A stretch of 64,000 bases of DNA from Amycolatopsis antarctica (GTDB lineage: Bacteria > Actinomycetota > Actinomycetes > Mycobacteriales > Pseudonocardiaceae). The notes under the pieces were generated by a model that was not told the origin of the DNA, searched no databases, and saw only the letters and a program-made list of their open reading frames with translations. Below are positions 50,168 to 58,324 of this stretch, piece after piece. Numbering within the stretch: position 1 is the first letter of the stretch; every line of letters begins with the position of its first letter. Position numbers and translations under genes: made by a program. Location of the stretch: the NCBI RefSeq assembly GCF_002262875.1, contig NZ_NKYE01000021.1, positions 55,917 through 119,916 on the forward strand. The letters run 5' to 3'.

Positions 50168-51226
50168 ATGACGGAAACGACTCCCGAGAATGCGGCTCTG
50201 TGGCTTCCGAAGCGGGGGGCGCGGTTCGAACTGGGACCGGCCCCGTACACCGCGCCGGCGGCGGGAGAAGTCGTCGTGCGGGTGCGGGCGATCGCGGTGA
50301 ATCCGATCGACGGCATGCCCGGTTTCGCCTACCGGCTCATCCTGCCGTGGCTGAACTTCCCGGCTGTCGTGGGTTCGGATGTCGCCGGCGTGATCGTCGA
50401 GGTCGGACCCGGCGTGACCCGCCTGCGCCCAGGCGACCGCGTGGTGGGCGCCGCGGGCGGCATCGAACAGAACCGCAACCGGGCTGCCGAGGGCGCCTTC
50501 CAGCGCTACGTGGTGCTCAAGCAGAGCATGACCGCCACCCTTCCCGACGACCTGTCCTTCGAGCAGGCCGCAGTGCTGCCGCTGGCCGTGTCGACCGCCG
50601 CTTCCGGGATGTTCCAGCATGACCATCTCGCACTGCCGTTGCCCACGATCGACGCGGAGGACCGACGGGAGACAGTTCTGGTGTGGGGCGGGTCGACCAG
50701 CGTGGGCAGCAACGCGATCCAGCTCGCGCGTCATGCCGGATACCGGGTCGTCGCCACCGCCTCGCCACGGAACTTCGACTATCTCCGCTCACTCGGTGCC
50801 ACGGCAACGGTCGACTACCACAATCGCACGGCCGCAGACGAGCTCATCGACGCGATCGGCGACAGCCCGCTGGCCGGCACTCTGGCCATCGGCAACGGCT
50901 CCCTCAAGCCGACCCTGACGATCGCGTCGGCAGTGCCAGGCAGCCGCCGGATCGCATCCGCCCAGCCGGCGCTGCTCACTCGAGTCAGCTCGTTGTTGCG
51001 GCGTCACAAGGGGATCCAGGTGAGTTCCATCTGGGGCGGAAGCCTCAAAGACAACGAAGTCGGTCCCGGAATCTACGTCGACTTCCTGCCCGCGGCGCTC
51101 GCCAAGGGCACGTATCAGGCCGTCCCCAACCACGTGATCGTCGGTGCGGGACTCGACAAGATCCCGGACGCGCTCGACCAGCTCCGGAAAGGTGTCTCCG
51201 CGAAAAAGCTCGTCGTCACGATCTGA
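50168..51226 (+). CDS. MDR-family zinc-independent alcohol dehydrogenase/quinone oxidoreductase
   Basis: 352 aa from ATG 50168 behind GGAGGTGGACGAGG. The GroES-like N-domain (VVVRVRAIAVNPIDGMPGF, then VVGSDVAGVIVEVGPGV and GDRVVG) and the nucleotide-binding fold (VLVWGGSTSVGSNAIQLAR) are clear. Zinc-ligand Cys clusters are absent, as in enoyl reductase and quinone oxidoreductase branches. NADPH-dependent reduction of an unsaturated carbonyl is the likely reaction. It is divergent from its probable LysR regulator. Confidence 0.9.
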   Translation: MTETTPENAALWLPKRGARFELGPAPYTAPAAGEVVVRVRAIAVNPIDGMPGFAYRLILPWLNFPAVVGSDVAGVIVEVGPGVTRLRPGDRVVGAAGGIEQNRNRAAEGAFQRYVVLKQSMTATLPDDLSFEQAAVLPLAVSTAASGMFQHDHLALPLPTIDAEDRRETVLVWGGSTSVGSNAIQLARHAGYRVVATASPRNFDYLRSLGATATVDYHNRTAADELIDAIGDSPLAGTLAIGNGSLKPTLTIASAVPGSRRIASAQPALLTRVSSLLRRHKGIQVSSIWGGSLKDNEVGPGIYVDFLPAALAKGTYQAVPNHVIVGAGLDKIPDALDQLRKGVSAKKLVVTI

Positions 51227-51680
51227 GGGGCCGCTGCACGAAGCTGCCGCAGCGGGTTCGATCGCGGTGGCCGCCAGGGGCTCGAACTCTGGACGCGAGG
51301 ATCGAAAGCCAGCGGGTTCGATCGCGGTGATCTTGAAACGGTCGCCGATTGCAGGGCTCCTACATGCGGGTTTGGCGATTCCAAGATCATGTCCGCGACA
51401 TGGGTTGACCTGGGGTCTGCCTCGTCCGCGGGGGCTGGCATTGCCGTCTGACCGAACGGGACGAAGGCAGGCGTGTGGAGGTTGGTGGGGTGCTATCTCG
51501 AGGCCAAGCGTGCCGTGGGCATCGCGTCGAAGCGGTGCTGGTGAAGGTGGCAAAGTTTCTCCTGGCCTGCGCGAACCGGTTACCCCGAGGATGCAGCACG
51601 GCATTTCAAGGGTTACGCCGTGCTGGTGATCGGCGCATAGCAAGGCGAGGCGGCCGGCGTTGCACGGGGTGCGGAGGCCC
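51227..51680. other. gene-free stretch with a 20-bp direct repeat
   Basis: No convincing gene. A perfect 20-bp direct repeat cagcgggttcgatcgcggtg occurs at 51250-51269 and 51310-51329, exactly 60 bp apart. The first copy overlaps nothing but sits just past the MDR reductase stop. The stretch borders a decayed recombinase and may be scar tissue of an excised or degraded element. Confidence 0.4.
51250..51329. repeat. 20-bp direct repeat, two copies 60 bp apart
   Basis: cagcgggttcgatcgcggtg at 51250-51269 and again at 51310-51329. The core ggttcgatcgc looks superficially like a TpsiC arm, but the stem does not pair as in tRNA. The repeat could be the remains of an attachment region or of a duplicated motif. 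Confidence 0.75.
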
Positions 51681-51705
51681 CACGAGCTCGCGGACCGGTT
51701 GCGCC

Positions 51706-51905
51706 CTAACTGGGTGCGACGTTCCACGACTGCGAGGCCGCCCCATGCCGGAGGTCGCGCAGTCGGACCGGTGCAAGGCTCGTGCAACTCCTTGAACTCG
51801 TGACTGAACAGGTCGAGGCGGCAAGGCATTCCCTCTGGGGTGGTGAACAGATGCTGCCCTCCTTTGGTTCGGCAGGGACCTTCAGGCGAGCAGTCAGGTA
51901 GCGAG
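51706..51905 (-). pseudogene. decayed tyrosine recombinase/integrase C-terminal fragment
   Basis: On the minus strand, spread over two frames, are HLFTTPEGMPCRLDLFSHEFKEL and, after a frameshift, VRLRDLRHGAAS. The second is the box-II-like R-H-x2-R region of phage-type tyrosine recombinases (usually IRLHDLRHGAAT), and the first matches the segment normally found about 20 residues upstream. The downstream GH-Y catalytic part is lost. The rest is too decayed to define ends. It suggests an old integrated element. Confidence 0.55.
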
Positions 51906-52229
51906 GCGGCAAACCGGCGATGACACGATCAAGAGCGACGGTCCGTGCTCGTAAAGACGTGCCCTGTGCGCGACGGACAACTGTCACTCTCCGCGCTTGA
52001 AATACCTACCTCGATGAGAATGGACGGCGACAATCAGGTGTTGCCTTCCGGTGAGGCACACCAAGAGTAGAGCCGGCGGCCGGTTCATCCTGAGCAGGCT
52101 TGTTTTCTCCCGAGGGGAGGGTTACCCGGAATGGCTCATTACTCATCTGTTTCGCGAATTGGGAACCCCTGCGGCTCGGACGGCATCCTAGGGATTGATC
52201 GAGAACTGACCGTCACGGGAGGGACTGAC
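51906..52229. other. gene-free stretch upstream of lipoprotein
   Basis: 324 bp of lower GC with no convincing gene. The last part has GGGAGGGAC before ATG 52230. It may contain the lipoprotein promoter and the beginning of the decayed recombinase region. No repeat or RNA seen. Confidence 0.3.
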
Positions 52230-52775
52230 ATGACGCCAAACGATGACACGCAACTGTCACCGGCTGGACGGCGAGGCATTCCTTGGCGGGTGGTGCGCTA
52301 CGCGATCGGCGCACTGGTCGCGGTGATCGCACTTCTCGGGTGCTCATCCGGTGACGGTGAAGGCTGGGTTGTCCCTGGCGTGGGTGATGAACAGGGCAAC
52401 AGTGGCAAGAACATCATTGTGATCGAGGAATGGGGCGTAGAATTCGCGCTGCCCGATACGATCAGCGCCGACGATGTGACCATCGCGCATCATCCGACTG
52501 AGCCGGGTGAGCCTGAGAACGTCGCGGTCAGCAGTGCGATATTGGCCGGCAAACTCATTACCGATCTTTGTGGGGGCACCGCTCTCAAGCGCGGCGAGTT
52601 CGTCAGCATCTACCGGTCGGACCGGCCTGACGACGACACCGTCCCCATCGGAGACCACCACTTCCGAGTGTATGGCAGCCTCGCCGACGACATGTGCTAT
52701 GACGCGGAAACCAGTTCGACTTACCTGGTGGACAGCGTGAACGAGACCGTTCAGAAGACGCTGACCACTTCCTGA
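52230..52775 (+). CDS. putative membrane lipoprotein
   Basis: 181 aa from ATG 52230 with GGGAGGGAC upstream; a frame to 52131 is less likely. A hydrophobic segment VVRYAIGALVAVIALLGC ends in a lipobox LLGC. The exported part is acidic (DGEGWVVPGVGDEQ) and then has a beta-rich region with two Cys (DLCGG and DDMCYD). No family recognised. It precedes a WXG100-like operon and may belong to it. Codon use here is somewhat less GC-biased than the flanks. Confidence 0.6.
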   Translation: MTPNDDTQLSPAGRRGIPWRVVRYAIGALVAVIALLGCSSGDGEGWVVPGVGDEQGNSGKNIIVIEEWGVEFALPDTISADDVTIAHHPTEPGEPENVAVSSAILAGKLITDLCGGTALKRGEFVSIYRSDRPDDDTVPIGDHHFRVYGSLADDMCYDAETSSTYLVDSVNETVQKTLTTS

Positions 52776-52867
52776 CAGTGAATCTCTTTGGCCCGTAGGA
52801 CGGCAAGATCCGTCTCGGCCTCGTTTGAAAATGGACAGGGCATCGAACGATGTAGGGGGACGCAATT

Positions 52868-53533
52868 ATGCGGCAGTTGACCGAGAGCGCCCTCATGCGC
52901 GCGGAGCAACTGGTCGATCGCGAGCCGGACCGACTGTTCGTCTTGACGGCGCCGAGTGGTGACCTCGAACTGTACGAAACACCCGGTGGAGAGCTGGCGG
53001 TGTGGGCGTATCGCGATATACGGGACCTCGTGACTTCGTGTGGCGGCGGCCAGCCGTGGATGCGCGCGAGCGCGGTCGAGCTGGCGACGACCGCGCGGGC
53101 GGTCGGCGTGCCGATCCTGGTCGCGCTGGATGTCGGGCATCCCGACGGAGCCCGTTACCCCGAGCCCGATGCGTGCCACCGTGAGCCCCTCCCACAGCTG
53201 AGACCAGCCGCCGCGCCGCCGCGCGTGTGGATACCCACGCGGCCCCCGCGGGACGGCGTGCGGCAGGTGCAGGTCGAGTTGCACGCCGCCAGGCGCGGCG
53301 AGCCGATGTTGCCGGTGTACTCGACGGTGGCGTCGTTGCGCGCCGGTTGCGGTCCGCACCAGGCTGCTGTGGCTGTCCGGCCGGAAGACATCGCCGGGAT
53401 CGTGCGGGCGGTCGGAGCACGCGGTGTGGCGGCCGACGCGGTCCTGGCTGAACGGGCACGGCACCAGGCGCCGGTCGTCACGTGGACGGGGAACAACCGG
53501 TCGGGAGGAGCGAGGGACTATGGACACGACTGA
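52868..53533 (+). CDS. SseB-like protein in type VII-like operon
   Basis: 221 aa from ATG 52868 (GGGGGA upstream). Two similar halves (LFVLTAPSGDLELYETPGGE and MLPVYSTVASLRAGCGPHQAA) each look like an SseB/SAV_915-type domain, small alpha/beta modules common next to type VII secretion genes. The gene overlaps the next WXG100-like gene by 14 bp. Role likely as a regulator or chaperone in that system; evidence is context and fold pattern only. Confidence 0.6.
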   Translation: MRQLTESALMRAEQLVDREPDRLFVLTAPSGDLELYETPGGELAVWAYRDIRDLVTSCGGGQPWMRASAVELATTARAVGVPILVALDVGHPDGARYPEPDACHREPLPQLRPAAAPPRVWIPTRPPRDGVRQVQVELHAARRGEPMLPVYSTVASLRAGCGPHQAAVAVRPEDIAGIVRAVGARGVAADAVLAERARHQAPVVTWTGNNRSGGARDYGHD

Positions 53534-53990
53534 CGGTGGGCTCGGCAGCGGCTTCTGGGCCGAACCGGAAACGCTCACGCAGCTAGCACGACAGGTGTTC
53601 GAGGCCTCGGAGACGCTGTCGGCGTCGACCCGCCAGGTCCCCAACGCTCCGGACGCCGGCGCCTCGTCGGCCATCGTCGGCACCGCACTGGCGCGCGTGC
53701 AGACCGCTGGGACGGTGCTCGTCGAAGTACTGGCTCAAGTCGCGGGCAAGGTGGATACCGCGCGCGGTCGCTACGACGCCATCGACAACACCGCGGCGGG
53801 CGCGTTGCGGTGGGAGAAGATCCCGCACCAGACACCGCTGACGGACCTCGTCCGGGGAAACGACTTGCTGGAGACGAAACAGGACATCGTCGATCTCGTC
53901 CAGCCGTCCGGACCGGATTGCACCGATCCCTACACCGCGGCCACAGAGTCGGATTGCCAATCTGAGCATGGAACGGAGCGCCTACCGTGA
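53520..53990 (+). CDS. WXG100/ESX-like small helical protein
   Basis: 156 aa from ATG 53520 behind GGGAGGAGCGAGG. Two helices with a short turn (ETLTQLARQVFEASETLSASTRQ and ARVQTAGTVLVEVLAQVAGKVDTARG) resemble ESX-secreted helical hairpins, but the central W-x-G is not evident. The C-terminus has Cys pairs. It is translationally linked to the 399-aa protein (GTGA). Probably secreted or a partner of the next protein. Confidence 0.6.
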   Translation: MDTTDGGLGSGFWAEPETLTQLARQVFEASETLSASTRQVPNAPDAGASSAIVGTALARVQTAGTVLVEVLAQVAGKVDTARGRYDAIDNTAAGALRWEKIPHQTPLTDLVRGNDLLETKQDIVDLVQPSGPDCTDPYTAATESDCQSEHGTERLP

Positions 53991-55186
53991 CCGGGCAGCT
54001 CAACACCACAGTAAACGGCCACCCGGGCAGCTGCATCGAAGCGGCGGACTGGCTCAGCGCGTTCGATCGTAACGCCGAGTCCGCCGTGGACCGCTGCCAC
54101 GACGCGAGTGCGATCGCCGACTCCGGCTGGAACGGCCCGGCGAGCGCGGCATTCCGTACGGCCATTATGGATCCGCGCCTTACTTGCAACGATCTCGCGT
54201 TCACCTGCCGGCTGTACGAGCAGGCGTTGCGGGACTTCGGCGAAGCGTTGGAACGTGTCGTCGGCGCCATGAACGACGCGCTTGCCCACGCCGGCGACAA
54301 CGGGCTCGAGGTGCACGGCCCATTTGTTCTTCCCCCTGAGCCTCCGCCCACCACAACTGTCGAAGACTTCACCGATCCGGCCCAGACCTATGCGGACATC
54401 AGCGAGAAGACCGTCGGCTACAACACCAAGGCTGAAGCGTTCAACGAGTGCAGTGACCTGGTCGCCGACGCACGCCGCCGGGAGGGAGAGGCGCATGCGA
54501 ACCTGCTCGACGCGCTGACACCGCTCGACGACGGGTCGGAGCCAGCACTTCCGAGCGGCGGTGTCGATGCCTGGTCAGTGGGTCAGACCGTCCTTTCCGG
54601 AGCCGTCGACTATGTCGAGTTCGCCAAGCAGGGCCAGCTGGAGGCCATGCGTAACGCGGATCGCTTCACTCAGATGGGCATGGCGTTCTACCAGGTCTCG
54701 ATGGGAGCGCTGACCGATCTGAAGCCGGGCGACCGGGATCAACTGGAACAGGCATTGCGGGCGATGCGTGGAATCACGGCGGCCGACGGCGTCCAGCAGG
54801 AATACTACAAACGCGCCGACGAATACCTGCAGTTGCTTGACAAGGCGCCGAAGTCGGTGGAGCTGATCGCGAAGAAGTTGCCTTATGCTGGAAGTCTGCT
54901 CGAATCGGTCAACCAGGCACTTGGTGCCGTCAAAGGCGAGCAGAGCTGGCCGGAAGCCGTCGCCAGGACCGGTGGTGTTCTTGCCGGATCGTTCGCCGGC
55001 GGGGTTGCGGGGTCCCAAGTCGGTGTCTTTGTCGGTGGGCCGGTGGGAGCGGTCCTCGGCGGGGTCGGAGGGAGCGTTCTCGGCGGGATTTCTGCCGAAC
55101 TGGGGCTTGACGTGATCCTGCCCGGCGAGGAGCCCGATCCCTACGCCCAGCCGAAGGTGTACTTGAAGTCCTCACCACTTGGATGA
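53987..55186 (+). CDS. large WXG100-like protein with C-terminal glycine-zipper membrane region
   Basis: 399 aa from GTG 53987, overlapping the upstream stop (GTGA). N-terminal helical domain with the WXG motif SGWNGPASAAF (W at about 46), two further helices, a Pro-rich linker (FVLPPEPPPTTTVED), a helical middle, and a C-terminal glycine zipper GGVLAGSFAGGVAGSQVG then GGPVGAVLGGVGGSVLGG. This shape matches type VII-exported effectors that insert into membranes. No toxin catalytic motif or immunity gene was recognised, so the function (pore-forming or structural) is open. Confidence 0.7.
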   Translation: MTGQLNTTVNGHPGSCIEAADWLSAFDRNAESAVDRCHDASAIADSGWNGPASAAFRTAIMDPRLTCNDLAFTCRLYEQALRDFGEALERVVGAMNDALAHAGDNGLEVHGPFVLPPEPPPTTTVEDFTDPAQTYADISEKTVGYNTKAEAFNECSDLVADARRREGEAHANLLDALTPLDDGSEPALPSGGVDAWSVGQTVLSGAVDYVEFAKQGQLEAMRNADRFTQMGMAFYQVSMGALTDLKPGDRDQLEQALRAMRGITAADGVQQEYYKRADEYLQLLDKAPKSVELIAKKLPYAGSLLESVNQALGAVKGEQSWPEAVARTGGVLAGSFAGGVAGSQVGVFVGGPVGAVLGGVGGSVLGGISAELGLDVILPGEEPDPYAQPKVYLKSSPLG

Positions 55187-55274
55187 CACTGCAGCAACGC
55201 AGGTCGACCGAAGCATAGGCGACCTGCGTTTGTTGATGAATGTTCGACGCGATTTCCTAGGTTACGGTGATTCC

Positions 55275-55724
55275 ATGGAAATACCTGTAGTCATGTGGCT
55301 TGTGTTCGGCGGCTTTGCTGTTGGTGGTGTCTGCCTCGCCGTACAGGGCTGGCGCATCGGCCGCCAAAGTGTCAAGACCCCTGGCAACTGGCTACCCACT
55401 CAGGGCGTCGTTGTGCGATATCACTGGAAGAATGTAGCTCGAACAGGTAACCGTGATCAGTTGGCCTTTCCAGTAGTGCAGTACGCGGGCCCCGACGGTC
55501 GGCACTACGAATTCATCAGTGACGTCACCATCGATACGGGCATCTACCGCACCGGTAAGCAGGTCGGCATTCTTGTCGACCCCCGCGCACCGGGCAATGC
55601 GCGGCTCGCGAGTGCGGACGCGACCGTGAAGACTACCGGCTGCCTCTTCGGTGTACTTGGCTGTGGCCTGGCCGGTATCGGCCTCGTTGCCACCGCCATC
55701 TTTCTCTTCGTAGTGACCCGATGA
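55275..55724 (+). CDS. DUF3592 membrane protein
   Basis: 149 aa from ATG 55275. Two membrane helices (VVMWLVFGGFAVGGVCLAVQ and LFGVLGCGLAGIGLVATAIFLFV) flank a soluble beta-rich domain with WLPTQGVVVRY and VGILVDPRAPGNARL, the DUF3592 signature. Function unknown. A longer frame to 55179 overlaps the upstream gene stop. It lies 88 bp after the WXG100-like gene and may be part of that cluster. Confidence 0.8.
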   Translation: MEIPVVMWLVFGGFAVGGVCLAVQGWRIGRQSVKTPGNWLPTQGVVVRYHWKNVARTGNRDQLAFPVVQYAGPDGRHYEFISDVTIDTGIYRTGKQVGILVDPRAPGNARLASADATVKTTGCLFGVLGCGLAGIGLVATAIFLFVVTR

Positions 55725-55869
55725 GCGGATTCCGCCATATCTCCTCAAGTCTTGGGCCAGGTGCGCCGGTAGCGCGGCGACCCGGGGACCGCTCGACCCG
55801 GATTGAAACTTGCTGACGTGGAAACCTTTCTGATACTTTCCTCGTGGGCAACTATACGAGGGGGTTTCG

Positions 55870-56349
55870 GTGATCGATCGACAGCAGGCCAGCGAGGCGC
55901 TCGCGGAGGTGAGCGGGCGGCAGAACCAGGTGTCGGCAATGGTGTGGCGGCGAGGAGTGCCTGCGTGGTTGGTGGGGGTGCTGGCCGCGATCCTGCTGCT
56001 CTTGGCCGTGGCGTCCGATGTCCGAAGCCAGATCCCGTCGTGGAACGGGCCCTTCCTGAAGTGGGGCGTTCCCGTGCTGGGGGTGCTGACAATGTTGACG
56101 TTGGTGCTGGTGGTGATGCACCGCAGACTCGGGTTGCGGCCACATGGCCCGGCCGGTCGCGCGTACCTCGCGCTGAGCTGGCTTCCGGCCGCCTACTTCG
56201 TGCTCGCCATCGCGATCGGGATCCCGCTGCGGGCTAACGACGTCTCGTGGGACCAGACGCTGTCCGGGGTGCCGGCGATGGCGATCGTCCTGGCGGTGGG
56301 CGCGGTCTGGCGGACGGTCGGCATTCGGCGCGCGGACGGGCAGCGGTGA
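55870..56349 (+). CDS. four-helix membrane protein paired with MarR-like regulator
   Basis: 159 aa from GTG 55870 with GAGGGGG upstream. Four hydrophobic segments (WLVGVLAAILLLLAVASD, GVPVLGVLTMLTLVLVVM, LSWLPAAYFVLAIAIGI, GVPAMAIVLAVGAVWRTVG). Not a known family to me. The stop overlaps the regulator start (GTGA). Small membrane protein plus MarR-like regulator pairs are common in actinomycetes; the regulator may sense what the membrane protein does. Confidence 0.65.
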   Translation: MIDRQQASEALAEVSGRQNQVSAMVWRRGVPAWLVGVLAAILLLLAVASDVRSQIPSWNGPFLKWGVPVLGVLTMLTLVLVVMHRRLGLRPHGPAGRAYLALSWLPAAYFVLAIAIGIPLRANDVSWDQTLSGVPAMAIVLAVGAVWRTVGIRRADGQR

Positions 56350-56747
56350 CCGCTCCCGCGCAGCCGCCCGGTTTCAGCGAGTTGATCCACGCGCCAACCC
56401 GGCTGTCGCTGATGTCGCTGCTCTCGGCCACCCGCTGGATCGAGTTCGGGCGGCTGCGGACGAGTCTGCAGCTGAGCGACTCGGCGCTGTCCAAGCAGAT
56501 CACGACCCTGGAACAGGCAGGGTTCGTGGCGGTGCAACGCGACGGGATCGGTCGCGGGAAGCGGATGCACCTGCGACTGACCCCGGAGGGCAGGATCGCC
56601 TTCCAGGCACACGTCGATGCGTTGCGGGCGATCATGGACCGGACAGCGCAGGAGGGTCCGGACGACGACCCGAACTGGCCCGGGGTTCCGCCGGGCCTCC
56701 CGTCGGCCAATGCCGCGACGTCGGAGCGGGAGGCCCCGCGTCGCTAA
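56346..56747 (+). CDS. MarR/winged helix-turn-helix regulator (HTH_27-type)
   Basis: 133 aa from GTG 56346, overlapping the membrane protein stop. Core: IHAPTRLSLMSLLSATRWIEF, LSDSALSKQITTLEQAG and VAVQRDGIGRGKRMHLRLT, the winged helix-turn-helix pattern of single-domain transcription regulators. The C-terminus is acidic and proline-rich. Its stop lies only 7 bp before the IS5-like remnant, so the 3' flank may have been altered by the insertion. The target is likely the operon itself. Confidence 0.85.
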   Translation: MTAPAQPPGFSELIHAPTRLSLMSLLSATRWIEFGRLRTSLQLSDSALSKQITTLEQAGFVAVQRDGIGRGKRMHLRLTPEGRIAFQAHVDALRAIMDRTAQEGPDDDPNWPGVPPGLPSANAATSEREAPRR

Positions 56748-56753
56748 GAGCCC

Positions 56754-57487
56754 CTAACAGGTTGTGGTGCCGTTGTGGTGGTTGCGGAGTCGGCGCCAGG
56801 CGATGAGCCCGCGGGCGAGGGTGAGGAAGCCGTGGTGGATGTCGGTGCGGCGTTCCCAGCGTTCGGTGAGACGCCGGAATTGGTGTAGTAGAGCGAGGGT
56901 CTGTTCTACGACCCACCGAAAGCGTTGGTTGTTGTCGCGGGTGCCGCGGTGGTTGATCAAGGGGCGGATTCCGCGCTGTCGCAACAGGTTCCGGTATTTA
57001 TCGTGGTCGTAGCCTTGGTCGGCGACGAGGACGTCGGGCTTCCGTCGTGGGCACCCCTGCCGACCTCGGATCGCGGGAACGCCGTCGACCGGCGGGATGA
57101 GCTGGGTGGCGTCTCGTTGCGGTTGCCGCCGGTCAACGTGATCGCCAGCGGCACACCTTTACTCCGGCAGCCGGACGGCGCACCCGGATTTCGGTGGCAT
57201 CCAGGATCGCTCCCCGCAAGTTCGTGTCCAGATAGGACACCACCTGGTCCGCCGCGCAGTCTCTCACCGGTCTCGGCCCTGCACCCGCGCTCGGCCAGCA
57301 ACGGCCGGATCTCACCGATCGCGCGCGTGATCGTGGAACGGTCCACCCGAACCCGGCCGCCAGGACATCGTGGCTGGTGGCATGTCGCAGATGCACCCGC
57401 GTTGCCAGCAACCGGTCAACGAACACCAGCCGGTACTGTGTCCCCGCCCCGGGCACCTTGATCCACAACCATGCACGAGGTCGCTAG
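56754..57487 (-). mobile_element. degenerate IS5-family insertion element with frameshifted transposase
   Basis: The minus strand encodes a DDE transposase of IS5/IS1647 type, but spread over three frames with several shifts. N-terminal LVFVDRLLATRVHLRHATSH, then DRSTITRAIGEIRPLLAERG, ILDATEIRVRRP, AITLTGGNRNE, and C-terminal GIRPLINHRGTRDNNQRFRW with VVEQTLALLHQFRRL. The catalytic segments are recognisable but no full protein can be made, so it is inactive. CCCCTA occurs near both ends (56750-56755 and, inverted, at 57486-57491) as possible relics of terminal repeats, but I could not define perfect ends. Confidence 0.85.
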
Positions 57488-57511
57488 GGGTGAGGCGGGC
57501 CTCGGCGGATT

Positions 57512-58324
57512 CTACGCGCGGCGGTTGTAGGCGATCAGTGACAACGGAGCGAACACGGCGACGAACGCGGCCATCCACATCAGCGTGAACATCAGAGGCT
57601 CACCGACGGGGCCTCCCATCATCAGACCGCGCACGGCGTCGACCAGGTGCCCGATCGGGTTCCATGAGGCGAAGGTCTGCATCCAACCCGGCATCGTCTC
57701 GACCGGAACGAAGATGTTGCTGGCGAACGCGAGGGGAAGAATGATGACCGCGCCGAGACCTTGCACTGCCATCGGGTCTTTGATCGCCAGGGCGAGAAGT
57801 ATCAGTGCCCACGACACCGCAAGGGCGAACGCGAGGGCGAGAGCACATCCGGCGAGCACCGACCACACGCTGGTCTCGAATCGGACGCCGAGCAGCAGTC
57901 CGAATCCGATGAGCGCGGTGAGTGAGACGAGCTGCCTGACGATGTCGCTGCCGATGGCTCCGATGAGCGGAGAGATGCGAGCGATGGGGAGGCCGCGGAA
58001 TCGGTCGAAGATGCCATCGGAGAGGTCGGTGCTGAGGGAGACACCGACGCCCATTGTGGCGAAGAGCGTCATCATGCCGAGGATGCCAGGAAACACGTAC
58101 TGCAGGTACTCGCCGGTGTTGCCCGAGATGGCGCCGCCGAAGACGTAACCGAAGAGCACGAGGAAGATCGCGGGACCGATGATGACGTCTGCGAGTCCTG
58201 CCGGGCGGCGGCGGAGCTTGACGATGCCGCGCCAGGAGAGAGTCGCGGACTGGATCAGCACTTGTCCGAGGCCGACGTGCTTCGGCAGAAGTGTGTGGGT
58301 CGCGGGAAGCGTTGCTGCGGTCAT
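57512..58324 (-). CDS. ABC-2 type transporter permease (DrrB-like)
   Basis: 270 aa from ATG 58324, overlapping the ATPase stop (ATGA). Six membrane helices with the ABC-2 signature: VIIGPAIFLVLFGYVFGG, then IFDRFRGLPIARISPL and the C-terminal WNPIGHLVDAVRGLM. It forms the membrane part of a drug or lipid exporter with the ATPase. Third gene of the MarR operon. It ends 25 bp from the IS5-like remnant. Confidence 0.9.
   Translation of the reverse strand: MTAATLPATHTLLPKHVGLGQVLIQSATLSWRGIVKLRRRPAGLADVIIGPAIFLVLFGYVFGGAISGNTGEYLQYVFPGILGMMTLFATMGVGVSLSTDLSDGIFDRFRGLPIARISPLIGAIGSDIVRQLVSLTALIGFGLLLGVRFETSVWSVLAGCALALAFALAVSWALILLALAIKDPMAVQGLGAVIILPLAFASNIFVPVETMPGWMQTFASWNPIGHLVDAVRGLMMGGPVGEPLMFTLMWMAAFVAVFAPLSLIAYNRRA

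Noticed and set aside
51250..51329. Possible tRNA fragment (ggttcgatcgc resembles a TpsiC arm)
   Set aside because: The five-base stem does not pair and no anticodon arm or acceptor is nearby.
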